DNA of 64,000 nt from Onthomorpha sp937906975 (GTDB taxonomy: Bacteria > Bacteroidota > Bacteroidia > Bacteroidales > P3), in assembly GCA_045614605.1 (NCBI GenBank), contig JAZLDH010000021.1, positions 4,513-68,512 of the forward strand, read 5' to 3'. Below, one piece after another: positions 17,837-26,281 of this stretch. The first letter of the stretch is position 1, and the number at the start of each line of letters is the position of its first letter. The translations under genes and the position numbers were made by a program. Below the pieces are notes generated by a model. It made no database searches, was not told the origin of the DNA, and saw nothing but the letters and a program-made list of their open reading frames with translations.

Positions 17837-19276
17837 ATGGCAAATATTTTACTTGGTGTTTTCATCGCATATACGGTTTTGTTGTTCACAATCACCTTTA
17901 TCACTGCACGAAAGGCTGATAGTGCTTCTTTTTTCAGGGGAAATAAGAAGAGTCCTTGGTTTATTGTTGCATACGGTATGATTGGGGCGAGTCTTTCGGG
18001 TGTTACGTTTATGTCGGTGCCTGGTTGGGTGGAGGATAGAGGCTTTACCTATATGCTAACCGTGTTGGGGTATTTCTTAGGCTACCTTGTAATTTCATTT
18101 GTCCTTATGCCGATTTATTATAGGTTGAATTTGATTTCTATTTATAAATATTTAGAAACTCGTTTTGGTAAGTTTTCTCATAAAACGGGTAGTTTCTTTT
18201 TCCTTCTTTCACGTACTTTGGGGGCGAGCCTTAGAATGTTTATTGTGATTTATGTTTTATATGAGTTTGTTTTTAGTACATGGAATATTCCTTTTGAGGC
18301 TACGGTTTTTCTTTTCCTTGCGTTGATTCTTTTGTTTACGTTCAAGGGTGGAATTAAGACTATTGTTTGGACTGATACTTTACAAACTACTTGTATGCTT
18401 GCTGCCTTGGTTATTTCTTTTATTTTGATTGGCGATAAGATGAATTTTTCTTTCTCTGAAATGCTAACAAATGTAACAAAGAGCGATTATTTTACTTTTA
18501 TTGAAACGGATAGTAGTTCAAGGCTTTGTTGGTGGAAACAAATTCTTGGTGGTATGTTTATAACTATTTCAATGACGGGCTTGGACCAAGAAATGATGCA
18601 AAAGAATCTTAGTTGCAAAAATATAAAGTCTGCTCAAAAGAATATGATGACCTTTTCTATCACTTTGTTTTTTGTCAATTTCTTATTCCTTTGTTTAGGT
18701 GCGGCTCTTTATCTTTTTGCCGATAGTCAAGGAATTGGAGTTAAGGGTGATGACCTTTTCCCTTACGTTGCTTTGAATGCGTTATCGCCTTTTGCGGCTG
18801 TGATTTTCATCATCGGTCTTATATCTGCTCTTTTCCCAAGTGCTGATGGTGCATTGACATCTTTGACAACTGCTTTCTCTATTGATTTTCTAAATATTGA
18901 GGAGCGTAAAGATTGGAGCGAAAAAAAGAAAACAAATATCCGCCATATAGTTCACTTAGTATTTGCTTTGATATTTGTGGGGGTAATCATTTTCTATGGA
19001 AATCATCGCGACCCTCACTTAATTGATATTTTGTATCAAATTGCATCTATCACGTATGGTCCACTTTTAGGTTTGTTTGTGTTTGGTATTCTCACAAAAC
19101 GCCAAGTCAAAGACAAGTTTGTACCTATTGTATGTGTGCTTTCTCCTGTGATTTGTTTCATTCTAAGCAACAATTCACAAGAGTGGTTTAATTATTCGTT
19201 TGATTTTGAACTTTTGGTATTGAACGGACTTCTTACTTTCTTAGGGTTGTTGGCAATAAGCAAGAAAAAAGAATAA
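17837..19276 (+). CDS. Sodium:solute symporter (SSS family)
   Basis: 479 residues with about 13 hydrophobic segments. SSS features include the N-terminal ADSASFFRGNKKSPWFIVAYGMIGASLSG region (read in parts), the GMFITISMTGLDQEMMQKN motif and the SADGALTSLTTAFSID motif near residue 335 (sodium site region). Substrates in this family include proline, sugars, sialic acid and iodide; none can be assigned here. Confidence 0.92.
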   Translation: MANILLGVFIAYTVLLFTITFITARKADSASFFRGNKKSPWFIVAYGMIGASLSGVTFMSVPGWVEDRGFTYMLTVLGYFLGYLVISFVLMPIYYRLNLISIYKYLETRFGKFSHKTGSFFFLLSRTLGASLRMFIVIYVLYEFVFSTWNIPFEATVFLFLALILLFTFKGGIKTIVWTDTLQTTCMLAALVISFILIGDKMNFSFSEMLTNVTKSDYFTFIETDSSSRLCWWKQILGGMFITISMTGLDQEMMQKNLSCKNIKSAQKNMMTFSITLFFVNFLFLCLGAALYLFADSQGIGVKGDDLFPYVALNALSPFAAVIFIIGLISALFPSADGALTSLTTAFSIDFLNIEERKDWSEKKKTNIRHIVHLVFALIFVGVIIFYGNHRDPHLIDILYQIASITYGPLLGLFVFGILTKRQVKDKFVPIVCVLSPVICFILSNNSQEWFNYSFDFELLVLNGLLTFLGLLAISKKKE

Positions 19277-19352
19277 AAATAGAGTGGAAAAGTTGTTGTG
19301 AAACATTTGTTAAATAAAAATAATATTTTACAAAATAAAATTAACTAATAAT

Positions 19353-20386
19353 ATGAACAAAGATATAATCAAAAATAATTCTTTATCATTTGCAGATGAT
19401 TACAATATATTGATTGATAACATATCTACTCTTTGGACTAATGCAAAAGAAAAAGCAGTTAATACTATAAATACAGAGTTACTTGAAGCGAATTGGCAGA
19501 CTGGTAAATATATAGTAGAGTTTGAGCAAGGCGGGAAAGCGAGAGCAGAATATGGCAAACAATTACTTATAAATCTTTCAAAAGATTTGACCCGATTAAA
19601 TGGAAGAGGATTTAGTCGTTCTAATCTACTTTATATGAGAAAGTTTTACCTCTCATTCCCAAAACGTGAGACAGTGTCTCACATATTGACTTGGAGCCAT
19701 TATTTTGAAATTCTTAAATGCGATGAACCTTTGGAAATGCAATTTTATATAAAACAATGTATTAAAGAAGGCTGGAAAGTGCGTGAATTGAAAAGGCAAA
19801 TGAAAAGTTGTTTATTTCAAAGACTTGCGTTAAGCACTGATAAAGAAGGTGTATTGACCTTGGCTAATGAAGGACATCAGGTAATAAAGCACAAGATATA
19901 ATCCGAGATCCATTTATATTAGAGTTTACAGGACTTCCTCAAAAGAAAAGATATAAAGAAAGCGAATTAGAATCTGCTTTAAAGACTAATATGGAACATT
20001 TCTTATTGGAACTTGGACGAGGTTTTGCTTTTATAGGTCGCCAATATCAAATTCACATAGGAAGTCGTTTATTCAAAGTTGATTTAGTCTTTTATCATTG
20101 TATTCTTAAATGTTATGTACTCATAGATCTAAAACGTGCTGAAATAAAGCATAGCGATATTGGTCAAATGAATCTTTATCTTAATTATTTTCAAACAGAA
20201 GTATGTCAACCTGATGACAATCCTCCTATCGGCATTGTACTTGGAGCAAGAAAAGACGAACTTTTAATGGAATATGCTCTACAAGGAATAACAAACCAAT
20301 TATTTACAGCAAAATATCAATTATATCTACCGAAAAAAGAAGAACTGCAAGCACAACTTGATTTACTTCTTAATGACGAAGTATAA
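19353..20386 (+). pseudogene. DUF1016/YhcG-type PDDEXK nuclease, frameshifted
   Basis: Two ORFs in different frames together make one YhcG protein. The first (19353-19901) has the DUF1016 N-terminal domain (TINTELLEANWQTGKYIVEF, GRGFSRSNLLYMRKFYLSFP, LTWSHYFEIL). The frame then ends in KHKI-stop. One extra A in the A-run at 19886-19888 would instead read IKAQDIIRDPFILEFTGLP and continue without a stop to 20386. That C-terminal half holds the nuclease core (FKVDLVFYH, then VLIDLKRAEIKHSD). Either a real single-base loss has inactivated the gene or there is an assembly error. Family members are found with restriction loci and mobile elements and act as DNA-processing nucleases. Confidence 0.85.
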
Positions 20387-20395
20387 CAATCTTTT

Positions 20396-21430
20396 TTAAT
20401 TAAACGATTCTATTCTTCCTCCAAAAAGGATAAAGTTATTCTCATCATATAGGACTACATCTTGTCCTTGCATTGGTGCGAAAACTTTTTGATTAAATTC
20501 AATGGTTGCGTGATTGGGTGAGATTTCTTTTAGACTTGCAAAATTTCCCTCGTCTTTTCCTCTAATCTTTGTAAGGTATGGGGCGTTTATTTTGATATTT
20601 TCTATTTCTTGTGAAAACACAAGGGAATTAAGTCTTAGGGTTGAGAAATAGCAGTGTGATTTTTCGCCTACTACAAGGGTATTTTCTTCTGCTATTATCT
20701 TATTTATATAGAGTTTTTCTTTGATTTGCATTCCTTTATATTGACCAATAGTATAGAAAGGAAAGCCTTTGTGAGTGCCTATGGGTTGATTGTTTTCGTT
20801 AATTACCTTTCCGTTTTCAAGGTTTTTTAATTGGGGGTATTGATTCAAAAGGTATTCGGAATAATGTAAGCCATTGGTAAAGCAAAGTCCAAAGCTCTCT
20901 CTCTTATTTGCTATTTCGCTATATCCTCTTTGCCTTACAAAGTCTTTAACCTCATCTTTCATCATTTCGCCAAGGGGGAGAATCAATCTTTCTTTTTGTT
21001 TTTTAGTTAGGCGATAAAGCATAAAGCTCTGGTCCTTCCAACTGTCTTTTGCTATTTGGAGTTGGGAGTTTTCTATTCGTGCATAATGTCCTGTTGCTAT
21101 CTTATCACAGGAGAATAAATCGGCGTAATGTAGTAGGTTTTTAATCTTAAACTCTGCGTTGCAATGGGTACAAATATTTGGCGTTAAGCCTTTGAGATAG
21201 TAGTCTGCGAAAGGAATCATCACTTCTTTATAAAATTCTTCTCGCAAATCTACATAGTGAAATTCTATTTGGTTTTGCTCACATATTTTCTTTACTTTCT
21301 CTAAATCTTTTGCTTCTTGATGCAAATGAAAGTAAACTCCTACAACAAAAAAGGACTTAGTTTTAAGTAGAAGTGCTGTTGCCAGGCTATCTACTCCTAA
21401 ACTAAGTCCTACTAAAACCCTATTTTGCAT
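20396..21430 (-). CDS. mnmA: tRNA 2-thiouridylase, MnmA-like (diverged)
   Basis: 344 residues. Order of motifs follows MnmA: N-terminal PP-loop, a TPNICTHCNAEFK motif (first catalytic Cys region), ATGHYARI, KDQSFMLYRLTKKQ, ESFGLCFTNG (second Cys), TIGQYKGM and a C-terminal beta barrel. Two normally strict sites differ: the ATP loop reads GLSLGVDS instead of GxSGGVDS, and GQYKG replaces GQRKG. MnmA puts sulfur on U34 of tRNA Glu/Gln/Lys. Bacteroidia often carry several MnmA copies, so this may be a secondary paralogue. The gene lies 1 bp after the ywqK-like gene, last in the operon. Confidence 0.8.
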   Translation of the reverse strand: MQNRVLVGLSLGVDSLATALLLKTKSFFVVGVYFHLHQEAKDLEKVKKICEQNQIEFHYVDLREEFYKEVMIPFADYYLKGLTPNICTHCNAEFKIKNLLHYADLFSCDKIATGHYARIENSQLQIAKDSWKDQSFMLYRLTKKQKERLILPLGEMMKDEVKDFVRQRGYSEIANKRESFGLCFTNGLHYSEYLLNQYPQLKNLENGKVINENNQPIGTHKGFPFYTIGQYKGMQIKEKLYINKIIAEENTLVVGEKSHCYFSTLRLNSLVFSQEIENIKINAPYLTKIRGKDEGNFASLKEISPNHATIEFNQKVFAPMQGQDVVLYDENNFILFGGRIESFN

Positions 21431-21431
21431 T

Positions 21432-22454
21432 TTATTTTGCGAACAAAGATTCTAATGCCTTACGGCTATCTTCATCTGTGCGTATTTCAACATCTGCCTT
21501 TGGTTCAAGAATTATTAAAAGTTCTTCTTTGCCATCGTTTTGTGTGCCTTTGATTGCAGAGTAGTTGGCATAGACTTTGTTTGTCTTGTTTAAAAGCAAG
21601 AAAGTGTTGCCATCTGATAGATTAACTATTTGTTCATATTGATTAAATGCGTTTAACTTTTTGCCATTTTTCAATACAACACAAGTTTGTTTTCCCATTG
21701 GGTATAAATATGCTATATCCTTAAATTCTATTTCCAATTCGCCTGAACGAGCATTGATTTTAACAGCGTCATATTCCAACTCGTCATCTTTCCATCTTTG
21801 AATCTTAACAATATCTCCGTTTTCGTTCATAAATTTCCATTCTCCCACTTTCTTATCCTCTGAATACTCTCCTTGATAGAATGGTTTATTGGAAGCGAAA
21901 TAATGAGTAATTTTTCCGTTTAACTTTCCGTTAGTGTAATTTACAATAGAATATCCATCAGCATAGAAAGTTTTCCATTCTTCTCCCTCTTTCACTCCAT
22001 TTTTATACATAGTTGTAACATTCACCTTGCCATTTCTATCCCAATTTGTTTCCTTTCCTTCTTTCTTTCCTTTAACAAAATTTTCTTCTCTTAGTTTTCT
22101 TCCTTTTTCATCGTAACAAATCCAAATGCCATCTTTCTTTTTATCAACATACTTTCCTTCACTCATTATCTTTCCATTTGGATAGAATACTTTTGCTTGT
22201 CCTATTTTTCCTTCTTGTGAATAATCTATGGTTTGAGTAAGAACGCCGTTTTGTCCATAGTAAGAAAATGTTCCTACTTCTTTGTCATCTTTAAACTCTC
22301 CTTTGTATTTTATCTTTCCATTAGGATAATTCTTTGACCATTTACCTTGTTTTTTTCCGTTTTCATCAATTACATTTTGTGCATTAAGCAAACAAGGCAC
22401 CAATACTAAAGCACTTAAAAATAGTGCTACACTTTGTTTAACTATTCTTTTCAT
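21432..22454 (-). CDS. Exported MORN-repeat protein (YwqK-like)
   Basis: 340 residues. Signal peptide (to LLNAQ, near residue 26), then at least eight MORN_2 repeats of about 22 residues with the pattern YYPNGKIKYKGEFKDDKEVG, giving an extended beta sheet. The last 110 residues lack repeats and end in a Lys/Glu-rich segment. Databases often label such proteins as a YwqK antitoxin, but no toxin lies nearby and the protein is exported, so that name says little about its function. The start overlaps the upstream phosphatase gene by 17 bp. Confidence 0.8.
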   Translation of the reverse strand: MKRIVKQSVALFLSALVLVPCLLNAQNVIDENGKKQGKWSKNYPNGKIKYKGEFKDDKEVGTFSYYGQNGVLTQTIDYSQEGKIGQAKVFYPNGKIMSEGKYVDKKKDGIWICYDEKGRKLREENFVKGKKEGKETNWDRNGKVNVTTMYKNGVKEGEEWKTFYADGYSIVNYTNGKLNGKITHYFASNKPFYQGEYSEDKKVGEWKFMNENGDIVKIQRWKDDELEYDAVKINARSGELEIEFKDIAYLYPMGKQTCVVLKNGKKLNAFNQYEQIVNLSDGNTFLLLNKTNKVYANYSAIKGTQNDGKEELLIILEPKADVEIRTDEDSRKALESLFAK

Positions 22455-22998
22455 TATCTATATATTTTGCAAATTCTAATAAATTATTAAATACTTTATC
22501 TATTCGTTTTGGGTGTTTTCTCGCTGTCTTTGGAGAGGAAGAAATATGAACACAGTGCATTTTCAAGCGTTTTCCAAATACCAAATCGCTAAGTGAATCA
22601 CCCACCATTATGGAGTCTTTAAATCTTATTTCTTTGTATTGTTTTCTTGCTTTAAGTCCCATTCCAATAGAGGGTTTTCTATCAATAGAGTTTTCTTTTG
22701 CAAGACTTGGACAATGATACACTTGATCTATTCTACCACCTCTTTGCTCTACTTGGCTTTTCATAAAAGAGTGAATTTCTTTTAAGTCCTCTTCACTCAT
22801 CAATCCTTTGCCTATTCCTTGTTGATTGGTAACAATAACAATTTTTTCAAAATGCCTATTAAATATTTCAAACGCCTCCAATACTCCATCTATAAATTCA
22901 AATTCTTCCTTACGCTTTACGTAATCGGCAATCAACCTTACGTTAATTACTCCATCTCTATCCAAAAATAGATATTTGGCATTTTTTATCAATCTCAT
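22438..22998 (-). CDS. HAD phosphatase, GmhB/HisB-N-like
   Basis: 186 residues. HAD motifs: FLDRDGVIN (motif I, both Asp), VTNQQGIGKG (motif II), RKPSIGMG (motif III Lys) and VGDSLSDL (motif IV). The layout is that of D-glycero-D-manno-heptose-1,7-bisphosphate 7-phosphatase. The zinc site of GmhB is incomplete: only one Cys (HCPS) is present, and the later CxC pair is missing (SIDRKPS). The position beside gmhA favours a heptose role despite that loss. Confidence 0.8.
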   Translation of the reverse strand: MRLIKNAKYLFLDRDGVINVRLIADYVKRKEEFEFIDGVLEAFEIFNRHFEKIVIVTNQQGIGKGLMSEEDLKEIHSFMKSQVEQRGGRIDQVYHCPSLAKENSIDRKPSIGMGLKARKQYKEIRFKDSIMVGDSLSDLVFGKRLKMHCVHISSSPKTARKHPKRIDKVFNNLLEFAKYIDNEKNS

Positions 22999-23006
22999 AT
23001 CTTGAA

Positions 23007-23582
23007 TTATTGTTTTGGGAAAAGAGTTTGTTCAACTATTTGACAAATTATATGTCCTATCATTATATGACTCTCTTGTATGCGTGGAGTAAGTTTACTT
23101 GGCACATCAATTAAGCAATCTGACATTTCTTTCATTTTTCCTCCGCCCTCGCCTGTTAAAGATATGACTTTCATTCCTTTTTCTTTTGCCACCTTTTGTG
23201 CTTCCAAAACATTTTTAGAATTACCCGAGGTAGATATTCCAACAAGTACGTCTCCCGCTTTACCCGATGCGCTTAATATTCTTGAATATATTAAATCGAA
23301 ACTATAATCATTGCCAACGGCTGTAAGATATGACGTATTCACATGAAGGGCTTCCGATTCTAAGGCTGGTCTATCGTAATAGAATCTACCCGATAGCTCA
23401 GCGGCAAGATGTTGTGCGTCAGCGGCACTTCCACCATTACCACAAAACAAAACCTTTCCGCCATTGCGATAAGTCTCTATTATGATTTCTGAGGCTTTTT
23501 CAATGTTTGAAATCAATCTTTCGTCTGCTAAGATAGCTTCTTTAACGTTTATTGATTCTTTTATAATGTTTCTTATCATCAT
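23007..23582 (-). CDS. gmhA: Sedoheptulose-7-phosphate isomerase
   Basis: About 191 residues from the start at 23579-23582 (two ATGs in a row); the frame is open 31 codons further up, but that part is the shadow of the glycosyltransferase gene. SIS domain: VLFCGNGGSAADAQHLAAEL, SYLTAVGNDYSF, VGISTSGNSKNVLEA and a C-terminal ESHIMIGHIICQIVE helix. It makes D-glycero-D-manno-heptose 7-phosphate, the first step to ADP-heptose for lipopolysaccharide. The start overlaps the glycosyltransferase stop by 4 bp. Confidence 0.93.
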   Translation of the reverse strand: MMIRNIIKESINVKEAILADERLISNIEKASEIIIETYRNGGKVLFCGNGGSAADAQHLAAELSGRFYYDRPALESEALHVNTSYLTAVGNDYSFDLIYSRILSASGKAGDVLVGISTSGNSKNVLEAQKVAKEKGMKVISLTGEGGGKMKEMSDCLIDVPSKLTPRIQESHIMIGHIICQIVEQTLFPKQ

Positions 23583-24535
23583 TTCTCTATATCTTTTTCT
23601 ATTAGGTAAGAATTTCTGTTTGGAGAGTTTCTTCCAATCATTTCTGCAACGAATCCTGTCAAGAATAGCTGACAACCAATTATCATTGTTACTAATGCTA
23701 AATAGAAATATGGGCTATCGGTAACAAGTCTCATTGCTTCATTGTGATAAACCGCTATAAGTTTTTGCACTCCTAAAACACCAGCAGAGATAATACCTAA
23801 AAGGAACATCACACTACCTAATAAGCCAAAGAAGTGCATAGGTTTCTTTCCAAATTTTGAAACAAACATAATAGACATCAAGTCTAAATATCCGTTTACA
23901 AAACGATTCATTCCAAATTTGCTTTCTCCAAATTCTCTTTTTCTATGTTGTACAACCTTTTCTCCTATTTTAGAAAAGCCAGCCCATTTTGCAATAATTG
24001 GAATATAACGGTGCATTTCTCCATATACCTCTATTGATTTCACAACTGCCTTTCTATATGCTTTAAGTCCACAGTTGAAATCGTGAAGCTTTATTCCAGA
24101 AAACCAACGTGTAGTTGCGTTGTAGAGTTTTGAAGGAAGATTTTTCATAAGTTTTGAATCGTAGCGTTTTTTCTTCCAACCCGAAACTAAATCATAACCT
24201 TCTGTTTTAATCATCTTATATAATTCTGGAATTTCATCGGGACTGTCTTGTAAATCTGCGTCCATTGTGATTACAACATCGCCTTCCACTCTTTCAAATC
24301 CTACGTTTAAGGCTGCCGATTTGCCATAATTTCTTCTGAATTTAACGCCTTTTACATTAGGATTCTTTGCTGAAAGTTGTTCAATCACGCTCCAAGAGTT
24401 GTCTTTGCTTCCATCGTCAATCAAAAGCACTTCGTATGAAAAATTATTCTCATTCATCACTCTTTCAATCCACTCAATCAAGTGTGGAAGCGATTCTTCT
24501 TCATTATATAATGGTACTACAATTGATATATCCAT
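23579..24535 (-). CDS. Membrane-anchored family 2 glycosyltransferase
   Basis: 318 residues. GT2 domain (ISIVVPLYNEEESL, LLIDDGSKDNSW, VITMDADLQDSPDEIPEL) followed by two C-terminal membrane helices (near 230-258 and 275-303). This is the DPM1/GtrB/ArnC layout, which moves a sugar onto undecaprenyl phosphate. It ends with TGA, showing that TGA is a stop codon here. It is 3 bp from the DUF4199 gene and overlaps gmhA. Confidence 0.92.
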   Translation of the reverse strand: MDISIVVPLYNEEESLPHLIEWIERVMNENNFSYEVLLIDDGSKDNSWSVIEQLSAKNPNVKGVKFRRNYGKSAALNVGFERVEGDVVITMDADLQDSPDEIPELYKMIKTEGYDLVSGWKKKRYDSKLMKNLPSKLYNATTRWFSGIKLHDFNCGLKAYRKAVVKSIEVYGEMHRYIPIIAKWAGFSKIGEKVVQHRKREFGESKFGMNRFVNGYLDLMSIMFVSKFGKKPMHFFGLLGSVMFLLGIISAGVLGVQKLIAVYHNEAMRLVTDSPYFYLALVTMIIGCQLFLTGFVAEMIGRNSPNRNSYLIEKDIEK

Positions 24536-24538
24536 AGT

Positions 24539-25054
24539 TTAAAATTTTCTGTTTTTAAGAATTAATGCAAGTAAAAAAGCATAAAACATATTACCTAAGA
24601 AATCCCCTAAAAAGCTTGTTACAAGCACAGTAACATAAAGGATATTAGTAAATCCCTCTCCAAGATTCAATTCGCCCATTCCCGATTGTTGCATCATTTC
24701 TTGCATCATTTCAGCAAGGAGATTTAAGAAATTAGGGTCTAAAAACTCTATTCTTGCAAAGGTAAACATCAAATAGAAAAAAGAAATAGTCAAAGAAAAT
24801 ATTGCACCTATAGTCATAAAGGCTGAAAACTCAACTCCGTTTTCTTTTTCTTGCAAAGTAAGATATTTCTTATAAACCCACATAAGTGAAAACAAGACAA
24901 AAAACGAGTAAATTAAGCCATAGAAAAAGTTGGTTGTAAATCCCAACCATTGCGACAAGAGATGAAAGGCAAAGCTAATGCCTCCACATATTGTGCCATA
25001 GTAAAAGCCAAATTTTGCAGGCTTCATTTCCTTTAATTCTTCAATTTCCATCAT
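24539..25054 (-). CDS. DUF4199 membrane protein
   Basis: 171 residues with four hydrophobic segments and the KFGFYYGTICGGISFAFHLL N-terminus of DUF4199. Between helices 3 and 4 there is a Met/Gln-rich stretch (LAEMMQEMMQQSGMG) typical of the family. Function unknown; it commonly sits next to a GT2 gene in Bacteroidota, as here. Confidence 0.85.
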   Translation of the reverse strand: MMEIEELKEMKPAKFGFYYGTICGGISFAFHLLSQWLGFTTNFFYGLIYSFFVLFSLMWVYKKYLTLQEKENGVEFSAFMTIGAIFSLTISFFYLMFTFARIEFLDPNFLNLLAEMMQEMMQQSGMGELNLGEGFTNILYVTVLVTSFLGDFLGNMFYAFLLALILKNRKF

Positions 25055-25070
25055 TTATTATTTTAACGAG

Positions 25071-25078
25071 CAAAGATA
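25071..25078 (-). promoter_or_regulatory. -7 box of the DUF4199-GT2-gmhA operon
   Basis: TATCTTTG on the minus strand, 16 bp before the DUF4199 ATG. Confidence 0.5.
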
Positions 25079-25111
25079 ATGAATTATTTGAAATCCTAAG
25101 ACAAAGGAAGT

Positions 25112-25205
25112 GAAAAATATTTCTTTGATTTATTTTTATTTTTTAAAGAAAAAAATAAAAAAAGCAAAGAAATCTAAAATTTTTTCTTTGCTTTTTATTT
25201 CTAAG
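25112..25205. repeat. A/T-rich intergenic element
   Basis: Between the DUF2795 stop and the DUF4199 promoter there are alternating CTTTG/CAAAG words and A or T runs, including inverted copies of GCAAAGAAA/TTTCTTTGC. It is related to the A8T8 elements but more diverged. Confidence 0.45.
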
Positions 25206-25212
25206 GATTTGA

Positions 25213-25434
25213 CTAATATTCGTCTTCGTGGAAGAAAAAGTCTTCTTTTGTAGGATAGTCAATCCAAATGTCTTCAATAGAATCATAAATGTCGCCTTCA
25301 TCTTCTATTTCTGATAGATTTTCTACTACTTCTGCCGGTGCTCCACTTCTTAAAGCGTAATCTATCAACTCCTCTTTCGTTGCTGGCCATGGAGCGTCTT
25401 CCAATTTTGAGGCTAATTCTAATGTCCAATACAT
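25213..25434 (-). CDS. DUF2795 family small acidic protein
   Basis: 73 residues. Starts MYWTLELASKLEDAPWPATK and ends YPTKEDFFFHEDEY, both strongly conserved in the Bacteroidota DUF2795 group. Acidic, cytosolic, function unknown. It lies 40 bp after the adenosyltransferase gene. Confidence 0.85.
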   Translation of the reverse strand: MYWTLELASKLEDAPWPATKEELIDYALRSGAPAEVVENLSEIEDEGDIYDSIEDIWIDYPTKEDFFFHEDEY

Positions 25435-25474
25435 CTTTTTACAATTTTAATTATTTTGTCTTTTCTTTTAAACA

Positions 25475-26011
25475 TCAAGGTTGCCAAAATGTTTCTTCTT
25501 TCCCTTGTTTTAAGATAACATATCTGCTCAACATAAATAAATAATCCGATAATCTATTTATATATTGCAACACTATTTCTTGCACTTGGGAGTCTTGCGA
25601 AAGTTTCACAACTTTTCTTTCACATCTTCTACATATTGTTCTCGCAACATTAAGATGAGAAGATGTTAAATCACCACCCGGTATAATAAACTGTCTTAAA
25701 GGTGGAACAACTTCGTTCATTGCATCTATTCTGCTTTCCAAGAATTTCACATCGTCTTGTTTTACCTCAGGCAATTTAGATAAAAATTCCTCTTTTTCGC
25801 AGGCTATTATACTCTCGATGTTGAATAATACATTTTGTATTTGTAACAAATCAGATGATTCGGCTTGTGATAAATACTCTCTACATAATCCTAAATAGGA
25901 TACAAGTTCGTCTAAATCGCCATACGCCTCTACTCTGTCGGAGCATTTCAATACGCGGCTACCTCCCACTAAACTTGTTGTACCTCTATCACCTGTCTTT
26001 GTATATATCAT
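25475..26011 (-). CDS. Cob(I)alamin adenosyltransferase, PduO type
   Basis: 178 residues. N-terminal TKTGDRGTTSLVGGSR ATP loop, ESRIDAMNEVVPPLRQFI and ARTICRRCERKV (ATP-binding Arg/Glu cluster), all PduO/MMAB marks. It makes adenosylcobalamin from cob(I)alamin and ATP. No cobalamin riboswitch was recognised upstream; the gene lies 13 bp after nifU and is co-transcribed with it. Confidence 0.93.
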   Translation of the reverse strand: MIYTKTGDRGTTSLVGGSRVLKCSDRVEAYGDLDELVSYLGLCREYLSQAESSDLLQIQNVLFNIESIIACEKEEFLSKLPEVKQDDVKFLESRIDAMNEVVPPLRQFIIPGGDLTSSHLNVARTICRRCERKVVKLSQDSQVQEIVLQYINRLSDYLFMLSRYVILKQGKEETFWQP

Positions 26012-26024
26012 AAATAGGATTTTT

Positions 26025-26276
26025 TTATCTCATTACTCTTTCTACTGAAACGATTTCAGGAACTACTTCCTTAACCGCAGCTTCTACACCGTTTTTTAAA
26101 GTCATCATAGCGTGAGGACAAGAACCGCAGTGTCCTTGTAATTCAACGTAAACAACCTTTTCGTCAGTCATTTCTACGAAAGCAACATCTCCACCGTCTT
26201 CTTGCAAATAATGACGTATACTTTCAATAACTTCTTTTACTCTTTTTTCTAAATCCATTCTTTCTTCTGCTGTCAT
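26025..26276 (-). CDS. NifU-like iron-sulfur scaffold domain protein
   Basis: 83 residues, a stand-alone NifU C-terminal domain. IRHYLQEDGGDVAFVEM and the CxxC in GHCGSCPHAMMTLKNGVE bind a transferable 4Fe-4S cluster. Paired with apbC (5 bp apart), it probably belongs to cytosolic Fe-S cluster assembly. Confidence 0.93.
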   Translation of the reverse strand: MTAEERMDLEKRVKEVIESIRHYLQEDGGDVAFVEMTDEKVVYVELQGHCGSCPHAMMTLKNGVEAAVKEVVPEIVSVERVMR

Positions 26277-26281
26277 ATCTC

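Noticed and set aside
19886..19895. Programmed frameshift in the DUF1016 gene
   Set aside because: The codons ATA AAG at the junction do not form an X-XXY-YYZ heptamer; a lost A in a homopolymer is simpler.
16126..20386. Prophage or integrative element
   Set aside because: No integrase, att-like repeats, tRNA target or phage structural genes were found; only a Rep-like gene and a decayed nuclease.
21432..22454. Toxin-antitoxin system based on the YwqK antitoxin name
   Set aside because: The protein has a signal peptide and MORN repeats, and no toxin gene lies nearby.
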